From Argopecten irradians (taxonomy: Eukaryota > Mollusca > Bivalvia > Pectinida > Pectinidae): a stretch of 64,000 nt of DNA. Under the pieces are notes generated by a model that was given only the letters and a program-made list of their open reading frames with translations, searched no databases and had not been told where the DNA came from. The stretch is taken from the NCBI RefSeq assembly GCF_041381155.1, contig NC_091134.1:57939467-58003466 (forward strand), given 5' to 3'. Shown one piece after another: positions 24,510-36,329 of this stretch. Within the stretch, counting starts at the first letter, position 1, and each line of letters starts with the position of its first letter. The translations under genes and the position numbers were made by a program.

Positions 24510-27500
24510 CGAATATACATCCTTGACACTGAGAATGTGTAAAATTAAAAAAAGTTTTCTTTATTACCATGACATTTCAGATAATTGTAGTTCTCAAAAA
24601 CAAAATCAAGAACGTGAAAAAAGAGACGAAATAGAGAAAATATATTAGTAACGGTAAAAGATTTTCTAATGTCTAACGTTGAATCTACTGGTATCGCACG
24701 TTATTTTCTTTGATCACTTTATCTACACATAAAATATAAATATCAACATGTTTTACTCTGTTTCCGGAAACAATTATCATTTCTATTCCACTACTATAAA
24801 TAAAAACACTTTTTATTGCGGATATGGATATATAATTTATTTTGCGTTTTACATCCTAAACAGCTAGCGATTATTTTGAGCAAAATTCTTTCTGGTTCAA
24901 TCGTAAACTTAATGATAATGTATATTATAGCAGAATTTGGGATAGTTAGTATGATTTATGGAGCAGAGGCCATGTTTGACATTATATGTATAGTGTTGCT
25001 CCACTGTTTGTGTATCACTGTGACTATGGGACGGTTGTATGAAAACTGAAGCAATGTGCAGACTTTTTACAAATGACTCGACCAAGGTCACTGTCTCGTT
25101 ATGCATTTCTCTCCGTGAAACTGACATAATTTTTTACAAAATAGGACATTTCGCTACCGATCCCGAGTTTACCCATACGGTTTCATTCTTTAAGGGCATT
25201 GAAAAGGTGGATTGATGATAGAACGTGAATATAAAAAACGTCACATTTAAAACTTTCTCTCAGAAAACAATTAACAAGGACGGAAGACTTCATCATAAGT
25301 TGAATTCAAGACCATGTATACTGTATTGAAATAAATTCGTGTTATATTTTCTTCAGAAACAGTTCGGCGGTCTAATTAAGTTCTTAATCTTTCTTAATTT
25401 ATTGAACTGGTGTCTTCATCGATTAACGTAAAGAAATTGATCAAGTTCTGTCCCTATTGTTGTTTAATATAAATAAATGCCAGTGTTTGTATATACCTCT
25501 GTAGTTTTAATATATTTAAACGTAAAGCTGGTTAAACTCAATAGTTGCTGTTTTATTTATTTGTGTGGGCATATAAGTGTGTTTACTCGTAATGACTTAT
25601 TCAATGGTAATCTGTTTCCATTGGGTATGAATGATTAGAAGAAATTATAACTCTGCCTTTTACACCTTGATAGAAGACAGTAACCAGTGGAGAGGAGGAT
25701 TGAAGACACAGGTGGACGCCATCGGTTGTTATTTTTAATGATAGGGTTTGTTTGTTATTTAGTGTTTTGTGTGCACCTTACTTTGATGGTATTATTATAA
25801 ATTAGAGGTATTTAGCTGTATACATTTCATATAATGTGCCATCATACTTTTAAGACAATGATGAAAATATTTTTGAAGTAAAAAAAACAGGTTTCTATGC
25901 AATGAATATTGCGCTTAATAAGGGAGGAAAATTAAATCATGTAGATTATTTCACATGTTTCCAAACTATTTCGGTATATTATAGGAAATAATGAGATACT
26001 GGTTAAGTTGTTTCAATGGATGTCAACACATTGTTGTTATAGATATTAAACTGTGACAAAATAACCTAACTTAACATTGTCAACCAAACAAAGGTAAAAA
26101 TATAATAAGATAAAATATATTTCTGTTATTTTGAAACCAATTAAAGTTGAAATAGACATTTTTCTTCACTTTTCCTGAAAATAAAAATGTATAGTACCCT
26201 AGAATATGTAAAAGCATTTTAATAAAAATTGTGTGAGCAGCCGCTGTAGGTTACATGATTATTATAAGTTCTGGTGTTCAGCTCAATGTATTCGTGTGAC
26301 TGGAAGATAAAGCTGGGTGGTGAGAGAAACACCCTCGGAGGAAGGTTTGCATGCTGTTGTCATGTTAACATTTCTGATACTATCTAGATGCGTGTACCTT
26401 TATCATACCATTTCTTTTATTCTGTTTTATTTAATTTAGCATATTAAATTAATTATGAAAATAAAAGACGACGGGAAATATTTGAACGTATATTGGGACG
26501 AAGTCAAACGTATAGAAAATTAAAGTAATTGAACAAGTGTGCAGTTAGACGATTACGACAGCGATAAAGAAATCGACAAGCTGTGGATACGCGTGTCAGC
26601 CATTTCTTTGATAACGTCAGTTTCATCAGGTAAAATGTAAAACAAGTGATTAACTACAAATATTCTCTTTCATAGTGTGTCGCACCAAGACAATGTAGAA
26701 ACAAAACCACAGAAAGAACAATCGACATATATATTCTACGTGAATATTTTATGTTCATTATATAGCTATTTACCATAATAAAATGTGGTTCTAATATATA
26801 TATATAAATATATCTGGAACAATAAAAAGACCCTCATGAATTTTCTACCATTCAGAATGACTTAAATATTTTCAGTAATAGCTTATGAGCATATCAAGAT
26901 CATATAAGATTCTAATTAATTTCCAATACGACTTGTACCATAATATTTTGAGAAATGTCTAGATGATATTTTTATAAGATAAAGTACATGCACCTAGAAT
27001 TTTGGCTCACTAATCCAGGATTATTGTTTTCCTTATAATTTTATTTATCATGGTATCTTGAACGTCATTTATAGAATGTTTCCTTTTTTATAAGTAAGCT
27101 AGAATTGCTTTGAAAAACAAAGTTTAGAAAGGATTTTATATCTGTTTTACAAAACACAGTTGGTAAGTTTTTCTATCTCTTTACCAGGCGCTGGAGAGGG
27201 TAGGGGCCAAGGAACGAGGTTTGTCAGAAATTTCGTCATATTAACTATAAATTTTAATCAGCTCTTTGACGAAAAACTTGAGTAAAAAAATAAAGCTTTA
27301 ACTATCATTAAAATATTTTAGTAAAGAACTGACCGAGTTTTCCCAATAACATGTGTGCTGTCACCTGAATGAACTGCGTTCACCGGATTCCCAAAGAGCT
27401 GAAATGGTAGCTAAGGAATAACTGGGCAGAGACAAGTTCAAATGAAAACCGGGTTAAGAAAGACTAAAAAAGATTTTATTTTTATTTTTATAGGATTTAA

Positions 27501-28175
27501 ATGGGTAGTAAAGTATAAACTCAGTAGGGCGAGAAACACTATCAAACGGGTCGTTTTTGGCAGGGCAAAACTGGGAGTCAAAATACTCCTGCTCGTAAAA
27601 AAACAAGAAATGTTATGACGGAGAGGCCGTCTATATTGTACCTAAAAGACTATTTGTGGTAAACCTGAATCCGGGACATATTTGAGTATTTTATGTAATA
27701 TGTTTTATTGTAGTAACACTTATAAGTTTATATATAATTACAAGATTATAAATTACTTAGTTATTATAACAGGTAGATTATAGCCTGCATAAAAATTGAA
27801 AAATTCGTTTATCAAATAAGTTAATTTTATTAAAATTTCAATATTATTAAATGCAGATTTATATAGTAGGTGCTTCTTATTAAAATTGCACATAATTGCA
27901 ATGTTATATATATAGGGTGGTATCTATAAGAGCACATGTGCAATAACTTGTACACTTTAATATATCTAATGCTTAGCGGTTTATTTAGACAAATATAGTT
28001 ATACCTTCTCGGCAACTAGAAGAGTTCACAAGATTGTTTATAAATTTATTAGAGATTTGTCGATATGTCTCAATATTATTGAATCTCACTATTTTATCAG
28101 GGAAAAAAAAGAAGAAAATTATACCCGGAAGGCAAGCATTTCCAATGATTTACCATTCGGGTAAACCTCAAAAAT

Positions 28176-28306
28176 GTGTACACTTTTACCTTCATAAACT
28201 TTTTAATTTTGTACACTTTTGCCTTCATAAACTTTTTAATTTTGTACACTTTTACCTTTATAAACTTCTAAAATCCGTACACTTATACCTTTATAAACTT
28301 CTAAAG
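28176..28306. repeat. Tandem array, 33-bp unit, 4 copies
   Basis: GTACAC anchors fall at 28178, 28211, 28244 and 28277, exactly 33 bp apart. The unit runs GTACACTTTTACCTTCATAA, then ACTTTTTAATTTT. Because 33 is divisible by 3, the plus-strand frame at 28034-28396 shows an 11-residue repeat (VHFYLHKLFNF). That is explained by the DNA repeat; no gene is called. Confidence 0.9.
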
Positions 28307-30779
28307 CTGGGAATACATCTACAAAAACCTAACATTTTTTCCTTTTTACCGACTTTGCTAAGTACACAAAAAAATAAAATACACATGTATACGTAGAAGT
28401 GTTTTGTCTACATAGCTCACCTACATCGGGGAAGTAAATAATATAGCTCAGTTTGTGGAGGTGCTAGACCAGTATAGAACATCAAAATCTCACTCGAGCA
28501 AGAGAAGTTAGGGGGCAGTCAGCCATATTATTAGATTTTTACCTGGAAGTAGTATATATAATACCACCAAGTCGAACCAGACAGCTCAAGTAGGTTTCAT
28601 TTATCATCATATAAAGTGTGATCAACGTTGATATAGCTTGTACAAAAATGTCAGGGATTTAAAACTATATTTAGATTTTTACTTACTGCACGAGACGGGG
28701 CTAAAATATCCTGTATATATCATACGGTTTTAGATTTCTCGTTTTGTTTGTTTATTTATCTTAGCTCTCAAAATTAGAAATGGATTTGGTGTTTGATTTC
28801 AGTCAAGTTTCTGTGTCAGAATTAATCAATTTCGGCAAGTGTGGAATGCATTTGGTGAATTAAATGAAATATATCCAACCTAATGATACTAATTGGGGTC
28901 GTAAAAGTCACGTGACCCTACAATCGTGCAGACATGAAATCGAAATCAATCAAATCAGTCAATTACTAACGACCAAGTCGTGTTTTTTTAGATACATTAA
29001 GCTTCAAGCAGATTTTTAATTTTATTTTGTGTAAATGTACATCATTGTGCTGTTGACAACTTCGGTGAAATTCAGTTTAATACCTTGCCAAATATAGTTT
29101 AATGCTATCCAGTAACGTTCAACTACACGTGTATTCCCATGACAACTAACGGGTACCTGCCTGGGGGAAATAGTTCAATAAATGTCAACTGGGATTATAT
29201 GTATACCCAGCGGCTGAAGTTGGTAAAGTTGTATCTCAAGTTCACCTAACCAATCCAGCATATAAGTCGTTGACAGTTTAAGGTATCTGAGGGCAGATAT
29301 ATCAACAAATTCACGTATCTTATAATTTATAAAATGCGAACATTTCACTGAAAACTATTAATGTCATATCTGAAATATGGTGTATGACAATTTCATAGGC
29401 ATTGTGGGCACAGGTGGAAATGCCCCCTACCCGGCCAGTCACTGTCATATGTTTTCGCTGGCAGACGGTTTGTATAAAGCAGATAGCTACCATTCATCAA
29501 CCATGCATCCCTGATTTCACGTAGCCAGTGTATTAAAACGGCAGTTATGAAATATACACACAAAACTATAGGTGTCTCTAGAATGTGGTTGTTTATAGCA
29601 AGACTTTCAGTGTGCATATATGTATAAATATATAAACTAATGTTTAGGATTACCTAGAATTCAAGCTTATACAAATGACAATACAAATACTAAATTTTAG
29701 TTAGATTAAATTAATTTGACATTTCTTAAAACTTCATATTTTTATGAATGCTATTAAGGTTCTGTAAAATTATTTAACAAAGTGACACCTGGAATGTATT
29801 TTTTGCTCTATTTCATAACTGCTGTTTTCATATACGTATTCTGCTGTAAGTAAAGGCAAAAGGATTTCAAGAAATATAATTTCTAAGGTCTGATATGCAC
29901 TTGTAAAAATATTTATTTACTGGCAAAAAATGATGGTATCATTTAAAATTCCAAGATACATCATTTGAATAAGATTAAACGACAAAATCAAACCATTCAT
30001 ACATTCATTCATGCAACAAAACACACACCTTCACACCGATTTTAACGTGTGTAACATACATCAATAAAAAAACAAGGGAATATCTTAAACGGTTATACCA
30101 TAATAATATGATAATATATAACTTAATTTTGTCTATAACCAGTTAATCACACCGTAATATGTTTAAAAAAATCGAACACTATATATCAATTTTTAAAGAA
30201 GCATTTAAAAGACTTATGGGAAAATGCTGAAAATGACATAAAATGTTCATAAATTAAAATTGTTACTTGCTCAGATTAAGGAATGTGATATTTTGATCGG
30301 AATGATAAAGAATTATGGCTGCAAGATTACCGATAATTTTAAATTCATTAAGGAATGCATTGAATAGGAAAATGTATTTTAAATACAAATAAATATAGTT
30401 TTCCTTAATAAATTTAAAAACAAGCTATTCCAAAACACATTCAATGGTTTATCGTTTTAAAAACGGACATATCTGGAATAATATCATCAATATAACTTAA
30501 TTTAAAATATTGTTTAAAAGAATCTTTTTAAACATTCATCCCATGATTTGTACCATAGCACTAGCATAATAATTTCAGTTATTTATTAATTAAAAAAGAG
30601 AGAGAAAATGTAACCGAAATTTCTTATTAGCGCTTAAAAATATTCATTTATTTTTCCAATCTTTTAAACTCTTTATCATTTAAATTTACTGGGCAAATAA
30701 AATTGCCAGATATCAAAATACCTGTTTAAAAGTGCACAGTGCAGGCGACAAGAAATGGTTTTATAAACCATTATTTAGC
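28307..30779. other. Intergenic, downstream side of POU3, no gene seen
   Basis: Very A+T-rich DNA, especially 29.6-30.8 kb. A minus-strand donor TGTAG/GTGAGC near 28420 has no clear partner. No repeat array or coding signal. Confidence 0.55.
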
Positions 30780-32072
30780 TTTATTTTAAATAAAACATTA
30801 TAAACAAAACATGAAAATGTACAACACATTTATATTACGGCCAAACACTTCTCAGGACTGGTTATGAAGAAGATCTGTAGAATAACTGTATTTATCTTAG
30901 GGGATCGCGATTCTTGGAGAAATTGATACCCTCTTAGACACTAAGTCAACTTTGCACAGCTAGTTATACAAAGAAGAATCACACTTACAAGACGATCGCA
31001 GCCACGACCAGTACAAGATACTGAGCTAACATCGAGCCAATCTTTTTCCTCTTGTATATCAACATTACGGATCCGGTAGTATTGAAAAATAATCTGCTAG
31101 CCGAGTCACACTTTCTCAAACACGGAGGGTTTAGCACGCTCCCACCATGAGAAGAACAAACAAGAATCTAACACACACACATCGCGCCTAATTGAAAAAT
31201 TCCTGAATACTGTGCCGGGTATTTAGCACAGCTTTCTTTAAATATTAAACCGATATAACAAAAAAGTCCACAGAATATCTGAGATTAGTTTATATCTGTT
31301 GCTGCTTTGCATCACTTCGCAACATCTTTCATGGCAGACCCAATCATCAAATTGAAGTCCCTACGCCCTAAACATTCAACTGTTCCCCATCAATTTGGAC
31401 AGCCGAGTTAACCTGAGCCTCCCATTGGTTTTGATAATTTAATAACGATCCTTTACCAAATTAACAGTTCTTGAGCGTACGAGTTTCAAGTCTGACCCTA
31501 TAAATTCACACAAAATCAACGATGTATCATACCTGGTTTAGGAAGGGGTCAAGTCTTTGACCTTTGGTATCCCTGTCCGAACCGATTGTTCCGTTTTAGA
31601 TGAGCAGTCAGTTGATCTGATAGACACTACCATGTTGGACACTGGTCAGTATGTCCAGCTCGGGATAGTACATCCATCAAATTCGATACAAATCACAGCT
31701 CTAGAGTGACAGCACAGGATCAACCTGTCAGTTGTCTATAGAGTCCGGAGTTTCGGTCAGCTGCCGTCAATTCTAACACCCCATGGTCATTCAGCGATGA
31801 CCAGGCCATGTCTCGAGCACACTCACAGGTATAGCCCCTGTCCGTTTTACGACTGTCCACACACATACTCCGGACACAGGGTTCATGGTCTGTCAGATCG
31901 GTATCATAATAAAGATGAGCCGATACACGTTCAAGTTGTGAAAACATTATCTATAACACAAATTTTGATCGTCGTATATTTGTTACCTGCCGGACAGTGC
32001 AATGGCCTAGACAGATAACTGTCGAATTGTCCGTGGGGCGTTATCCTTATACTAAAACGGAACATCCTCCAG
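30780..32072 (-). other. Probable 3' UTR of the POU3 gene
   Basis: On the minus strand downstream of the TGA there is no sustained coding frame. The first poly(A)-signal variant is ATTAAA at 31443-31438 and the first canonical AATAAA is at 30785-30780, giving a 3' UTR of about 0.6 or 1.3 kb. A 75-codon minus-strand frame at 31947-31720 lies inside and looks accidental. The end point is inferred from these signals only. Confidence 0.4.
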
Positions 32073-33335
32073 TCAATGGGTAGGTGAGTGGTTCTGGGGG
32101 TTGTAATGGTGATGAGGCGGAGGCTGATGATGACCACTCATCAATTGACTAACTATGTGTCCAGTTTGTGAAAGTCCGTGAGAAGAAGGTAAAGATGGTG
32201 AACTCACCGGCATATTTATCCCCATTCCGGAGTTACCCCCCATTTGTCCATTAGACCCATTGGAAAGTGGACTTCCGGGCCCATTGGGGCTTTCCGGAGA
32301 CCCCTGTTCCGGCATTAAAATTTCTCCATTCGGACCAAGGGGTCCGGGAGGGGTCATTCTCTTCTCCTTTTGTCTTCTGTTACAAAACCAAACCCTAACA
32401 ACTTCTTTCTCCAGTTGTAATTGGTCTGCTAAATGTGATATTTCCGGAGCTGAAGGCTTCGGTTGTTTCATGAAGTGGTTTTCAAGAGCACCTTTCACCG
32501 TCACTTCAATACTTGTTCGCTTCTTTCTTTTTCGTCCTTGAGCGGCAATTTTGTCTATATTTGTCGGAGACCCCGTCGTAGAATCAGCCTCCTCTAACCA
32601 TTTTTGAAGTAACGGTTTCAATTTACACATATTCTTAAAACTCAATTGCAATGCTTCAAATCTACAAATAGTTGTCTGACTAAACACGTTACCGTACAGT
32701 GTCCCGAGGGCTAGTCCAACGTCGGCCTGTGTAAATCCTAACTTTATTCTCCTCTGTTTAAACTGTTTTGCGAACGCTTCCAAATCATCGGACGATGGTG
32801 CATCGTCGTCCGACCCCGGGGCATGCTGGTCCATGTCGTGTTCCGGGTCCCTCATAGCAGGGTGGAGTTGATGGGGGGACAACATTCCGTTCATAGGCAC
32901 CCCGTACCCCATCTGTTGTAATTGACCACCCCCGTTGGAGAGGTTGAGGTGGGGGGATGACAACTGTGAGTGCCATGTGTGGGGCGAATGTAACTGTTGT
33001 GGACGGTGATGAAGAGTCGCGTGATGCCCGTCCGTAGTTACCTGTGGGTTTGGTTTAATGTCTCGCATGTCTCGCATGTCCTGTAGTTGGGGCATAGCCG
33101 ATGTACCCCACGAATCGCCACAGGGTAGCCCCCACTGGTTATGAAGCTGGCTCAGATGATGTCCATTTTGATGCTGCGGTGGCATGTATTTAATTTCCTG
33201 TAAATCCGTATTCCGGTGATGATACTGAGTTTGTTGTGACACGAGGCCCTGCATCCCGTGGGTCGGGTCCAGATGAGAGTTGTTGAGCGACGGTGGTGTA
33301 CTGGAAGCTAGATATAAACTAGCACTCGTAGCCAT
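32073..33335 (-). CDS. pou3: Class III POU-homeodomain transcription factor (POU3/Brn family), intronless
   Basis: A sequence-specific nuclear transcription factor of the class that controls neural and ectodermal cell fate in animals. Numbering below is for the 422-codon frame opened at 33341. The POU-specific domain spans about residues 179-253, with the helix [11 protein letters not shown] and the base-contacting Gln205, Gln222, Thr223 and Arg227. A linker follows, then the homeodomain at 271-330 with basic arm RKRKKR and recognition helix [10 protein letters not shown] (Val317, Cys320, Asn321). The linker and the MTPP that follows the homeodomain match class III members. The N-terminal half is His/Gln-rich and the C-terminal tail is Pro/Ser/Gly/His-rich, as expected of activation regions. 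I prefer the third codon (ATG at 33335): it has A at -3 and G at +4, and it gives [12 protein letters not shown], like other POU3 N termini. The ATG at 33341 has a weak context. The stop is TGA at 32075-32073. There is no intron in the coding region, as in vertebrate POU3 genes. The paralogue-level name is not resolvable here. Confidence 0.97.
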   Translation of the reverse strand: MATSASLYLASSTPPSLNNSHLDPTHGMQGLVSQQTQYHHRNTDLQEIKYMPPQHQNGHHLSQLHNQWGLPCGDSWGTSAMPQLQDMRDMRDIKPNPQVTTDGHHATLHHRPQQLHSPHTWHSQLSSPHLNLSNGGGQLQQMGYGVPMNGMLSPHQLHPAMRDPEHDMDQHAPGSDDDAPSSDDLEAFAKQFKQRRIKLGFTQADVGLALGTLYGNVFSQTTICRFEALQLSFKNMCKLKPLLQKWLEEADSTTGSPTNIDKIAAQGRKRKKRTSIEVTVKGALENHFMKQPKPSAPEISHLADQLQLEKEVVRVWFCNRRQKEKRMTPPGPLGPNGEILMPEQGSPESPNGPGSPLSNGSNGQMGGNSGMGINMPVSSPSLPSSHGLSQTGHIVSQLMSGHHQPPPHHHYNPQNHSPTH

Positions 33336-33470
33336 TATCATTCGGCGTTGTTGTTAATTCTGAACATTTACATGTATCAGGTATAGTTCACATAAGGCAA
33401 CACACACTATTGTAAGCAAGCGCCTTATCTGACTTGCAAAACCGCCCTGACTCCACCAGTATCTTATGGG

Positions 33471-33480
33471 TTATGCATAA
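33471..33480. promoter_or_regulatory. POU-type palindrome upstream of the POU3 start
   Basis: TTATGCATAA is a perfect palindrome built from two overlapping octamer-like halves (ATGCATAA). It lies about 136 bp upstream of the preferred POU3 ATG, in the 5' UTR or proximal promoter. POU3 proteins are known to bind ATGCATAA-like sites as monomers and dimers, so autoregulation is a reasonable inference. Binding is not shown. Confidence 0.4.
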
Positions 33481-33568
33481 CACGAAAGGGACCGAGCATT
33501 ACTTTACCTTAGCTGGCTGGCTAGCGTATTATCATTGTCATGATTGATGCCGGCCTAACGAGACGACG

Positions 33569-33655
33569 ATTGGCTAACCGCCTCATGATTGACAATGAAT
33601 GGACCATTAAGTCGCAACGAGTCGCTAGTTCCCGCCTCCTGATTGGCTGATGGGT
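33569..33655 (-). promoter_or_regulatory. Proximal promoter module with two CCAAT boxes
   Basis: Read towards the POU3 gene, CCAAT boxes lie at 33573-33569 and 33646-33642. They sit in or beside a duplicated 16-bp block, CCGCCTCATGATTGAC at 33578-33593 and CCGCCTCCTGATTGGC at 33632-33647 on the plus strand (14/16 identical, 54 bp apart). Paired CCAAT boxes 240-310 bp upstream of the start fit an NF-Y-type promoter. The region is richer in G+C and CpG than its surroundings. Confidence 0.45.
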
Positions 33656-33756
33656 GTTAGGCCCAGCCTGTTCGATATCACACAACTAGAAGCCATGTGC
33701 GCCCTAGGATAATTACGCGGTTCCAAAACAAACACGGACTCACTGCTTGCTGTCGA

Positions 33757-33762
33757 TATATA
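33757..33762 (-). promoter_or_regulatory. Possible TATA box for POU3
   Basis: A TATATA core inside GTATATATCG on the minus strand lies about 420 bp upstream of the ATG. It would place a start site near 33725-33730, which would make the CCAAT boxes transcribed rather than upstream. TATA-like strings are common in this A+T-rich DNA, so this is weak evidence. Confidence 0.2.
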
Positions 33763-33911
33763 CACAAATAATTTTCCGCTTTTGGGCGAGAATTCCGGTC
33801 CCTCTATTAAGAATACAGGTATACATCTTATATTTAACGATTAAAAGCCAGAATTGTTATTGGTTTTACTGAAAGTTATATACAACTGTTAATAACGTCA
33901 CACTGTAACCA

Positions 33912-34212
33912 TATATATAGAACAGAAAATCGATCTACCATCCACTCCGTGTTTAGTGTCTTACAGCAAGGACTTCAAAGATTTCAAATTAATATTTAAG
34001 ATTTTAACGATATTGCGTTCCGGCATCTTATGAAGTCCGAAATTGGAATTGGAATACAGTTTGATAAGGAAAGAAGAGCAAGTGGGGAAATTTTAATTAA
34101 AGTCAGCTCGCCTGTACGCTATCATCCAAAATGTTCAGCGGTGCGGAAGAGAACAACAAAAGAACGGGCATACTATAACACCGCCACAACGTATACGTCT
34201 CAGCTTTCTAAG
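33912..34212 (+). other. Possible divergent first exon (TATA plus splice donor)
   Basis: On the plus strand, TATATATAG at 33912-33920 is followed by an ATG at 34030. A 61-codon open stretch runs from it to a good donor, CTAAG/GTGAGA, with the exon ending at 34212. The frame continues to a stop at 34276-34278 if unspliced (82 codons). The peptide is basic and unlike any family I know. Divergent transcripts beside developmental regulators are common, but nothing here proves transcription. Confidence 0.2.
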
Positions 34213-34404
34213 GTGAGAAAAATTACACAGGAAAAAAAACCACGTCGCATATTTGTTATCGGCTCGTCTTGGCTATAGGCTAGGCGATATATTTTGTGTT
34301 TTATTTTCCAGAAAAGATATATCTAGAGTGAAAACAGGTACCCCTATGTACGATCCATTGAATACCCGCTGGACATGTGCGATATCGAGATAAACTTGTA
34401 CATT

Positions 34405-34419
34405 ACTTACCTGTCCCGC
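34405..34419 (-). promoter_or_regulatory. Strong minus-strand splice donor upstream of POU3
   Basis: The minus strand reads GGGACAG followed by GTAAGTAATG, an exact CAG/GTAAGT donor with the exon ending at 34411. It lies on the POU3 strand 1.08 kb before the start codon. Possible acceptors before the CDS include AACTTTCAG near 33868 and AAATGTTCAG ending at 33360. It may mark a non-coding first exon of POU3, giving a spliced 5' leader with an uninterrupted CDS. Confidence 0.3.
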
Positions 34420-35887
34420 ACGTGAAACCGACAGGTAACAGGATCCCCCTAATATACAATAATAAAAAAATTAAATCTCATATTTTATTTTGTTTTGTTT
34501 TCGCTTTTGATATATTTTTTCATAATCATGATAATTTGAATATCTAATTATTTTTATGAAACTTGTTAATTTTTAGTCAGAAAGCATTGTAAATCCTTAT
34601 TTCTGAAATTGAATTCAAAACTTCAATTTATTCTTTAAGTGGTATCCAAGTCTTCGATTCTATATCTAAGTGTACACAATATCTAAAACAATTAAAATAT
34701 GAATAGGCGTTTCCTTTCTCATTTGAATTATCTATTTGATATTGAATAATACAAAGACATTAAACATTAACAAAAAACATTTTCAATAGATTCAGAAATC
34801 TACAAAATTGAGATAAATCTTTGCCCAGACTCCTGTTATATTAGGATACCTGAGTTTTATTACAAATAACATCCTATAGTTTGTGTGTATCAAATTATAT
34901 CAGTCCTTTCGTTTCCATAGCAACCCCTATGTATCCTAAAGGGAGCCAGCTAGACATAAATCGGATGCCTACACGGATATACAGATACACGACCGGGAGA
35001 AAATTGCCCCCTTTCGATCCCCCACAGGTAAAATATAGGTGTTAGGGGCTCAGTCATGGGTAGATCGTATTACCGAAGCAACTTGTTTCAATTGTTGGTA
35101 AAGGGATCGAATATCTTTTTTTTTCAACGTGTGAAGTCATGAAAATTTCAATTGAAGAAAAAATATTTATTTCTTTGTGGGAATATTAAAAAATATACAG
35201 GAGGAAGAAGGGAGGCACTACAGTGGTTCTGGCTGGATTTAAGTTTTAAAATATACATTTGAATTTTTAATCATTGTTTACATTGCGAACCCGACAATCT
35301 TTGTCTTAATTTAATTTATTAATTTAACCTATTAATCAATAGAAAATCCATCAAAAAATTAATTGAGGAAATCGTCTGTGATATCTAATAAAAGTTCAAA
35401 TGTAATAGAAAAAAACAAAACAACAATTGTCTCGCTATTTTCCCCAGACTATTTTTAATTGATTCGCTTTGAAATTGAAATATTATGTCTCTTTTCATAC
35501 TGTGTTAATCAATTAGTGCGTATGTATTAAACAGGCAACTTAAGCAGTATAAAGGAAAATATTAATCCAACTTATGTTAAAATGGGTTTCAGTTTTTTTG
35601 TTCACATATAGAAATACAATTCTCTACGCTGTCCACACCATGTGCTTTTTCTTATGATAAGCGTATGCTCAATTACTAATGTTGTTTATTTATTTATTTT
35701 GTGGTGATTGTGCCCGGAGATGCCTATTTTGTGTTTCCTCTCGATATGACACATAATTTTGATGTTCCCCTTACTACCACTAAAGTGAAATAGACAGCGT
35801 GCGGTGTCCACAGACTGCACGCAAAACCTCATTGATTATTCATCAATTTTCAAGGCGGTTAATTTATCGCTTGTTAGGCAGCGAAAC

Positions 35888-35968
35888 GTCCCGCCCCCTC
35901 TGCATCTAATTAACATGGCCAATAGGCAGAGTAGAAGACTGTACGCGGAATTATTCAGATTAAAACGG
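35888..35968 (+). other. Possible promoter and first coding exon, 2.6 kb upstream of POU3, opposite strand
   Basis: A GC box (CCCGCCCCC, 35890-35898) precedes an ATG at 35915 in a strong context (AAC ATG G). Eighteen codons, MANRQSRRLYAELFRLKR, run to a donor CGG/GTAAGA with the exon ending at 35968. The upstream flank holds TTGATTATTCATCAA, an interrupted palindrome of homeodomain-type cores, so the segment could equally be a conserved enhancer. No downstream exon could be assigned. Confidence 0.25.
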
Positions 35969-36329
35969 GTAAGATTATTAACTCTCGAGCTTTTAACACT
36001 TGTTTGGTATGTCATCGCAGGCTTTATGGTGATCTAACCGCAAAATGGTCATTATAGCATTGACTGAAGGAATTCTAACTCCAGTATTTATACCCGGTAA
36101 TTCTAACAAAATACGTTTACACAAATACACATGAAAATATCAAGAACAAAATGAAAATAAAAGAAAGTAAACTGAATTTATGGTAAAATACACTAATTAG
36201 AAATGATGAAATAAAAAGAATAAATGATAAAGTAAACTGAATAAATATCAATGTGTCAACAACATTTCTGAATTGATTAGGAAATCCATAACGAGATCGA
36301 CCGTTTAATCAATATTGTTATTCAATGAT

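Larger units (their letters stand above)
23552..28175. other. Intergenic, no gene seen
   Basis: A perfect octamer at 23790-23797, the CRE/ETS site and the G-quadruplex are listed separately. An acceptor TTTTCTATCTCTTTACCAG ends at 27187 but has no matching donor. The remainder is A+T-rich and featureless. Confidence 0.55.

Noticed and set aside
27162-27218. GTAAGT at 27163 and acceptor ending 27187 as an intron or exon
   Set aside because: They are 25 bp apart in donor-then-acceptor order, too short for an intron, and the next donor (GAG/GTTTGT) is poor.
28034-28396. 120-codon frame with an HFYLHKLFNFV repeat
   Set aside because: The 33-bp DNA repeat fully explains it, and the rest is A+T-driven.
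31720-32137. Three short frames beside the POU3 stop
   Set aside because: No recognisable domain, two strands overlapping, and the position fits the POU3 3' UTR and CDS end.
32260-32976. Plus- and minus-strand frames inside the POU3 CDS
   Set aside because: Shadows of the POU3 coding region in other frames.
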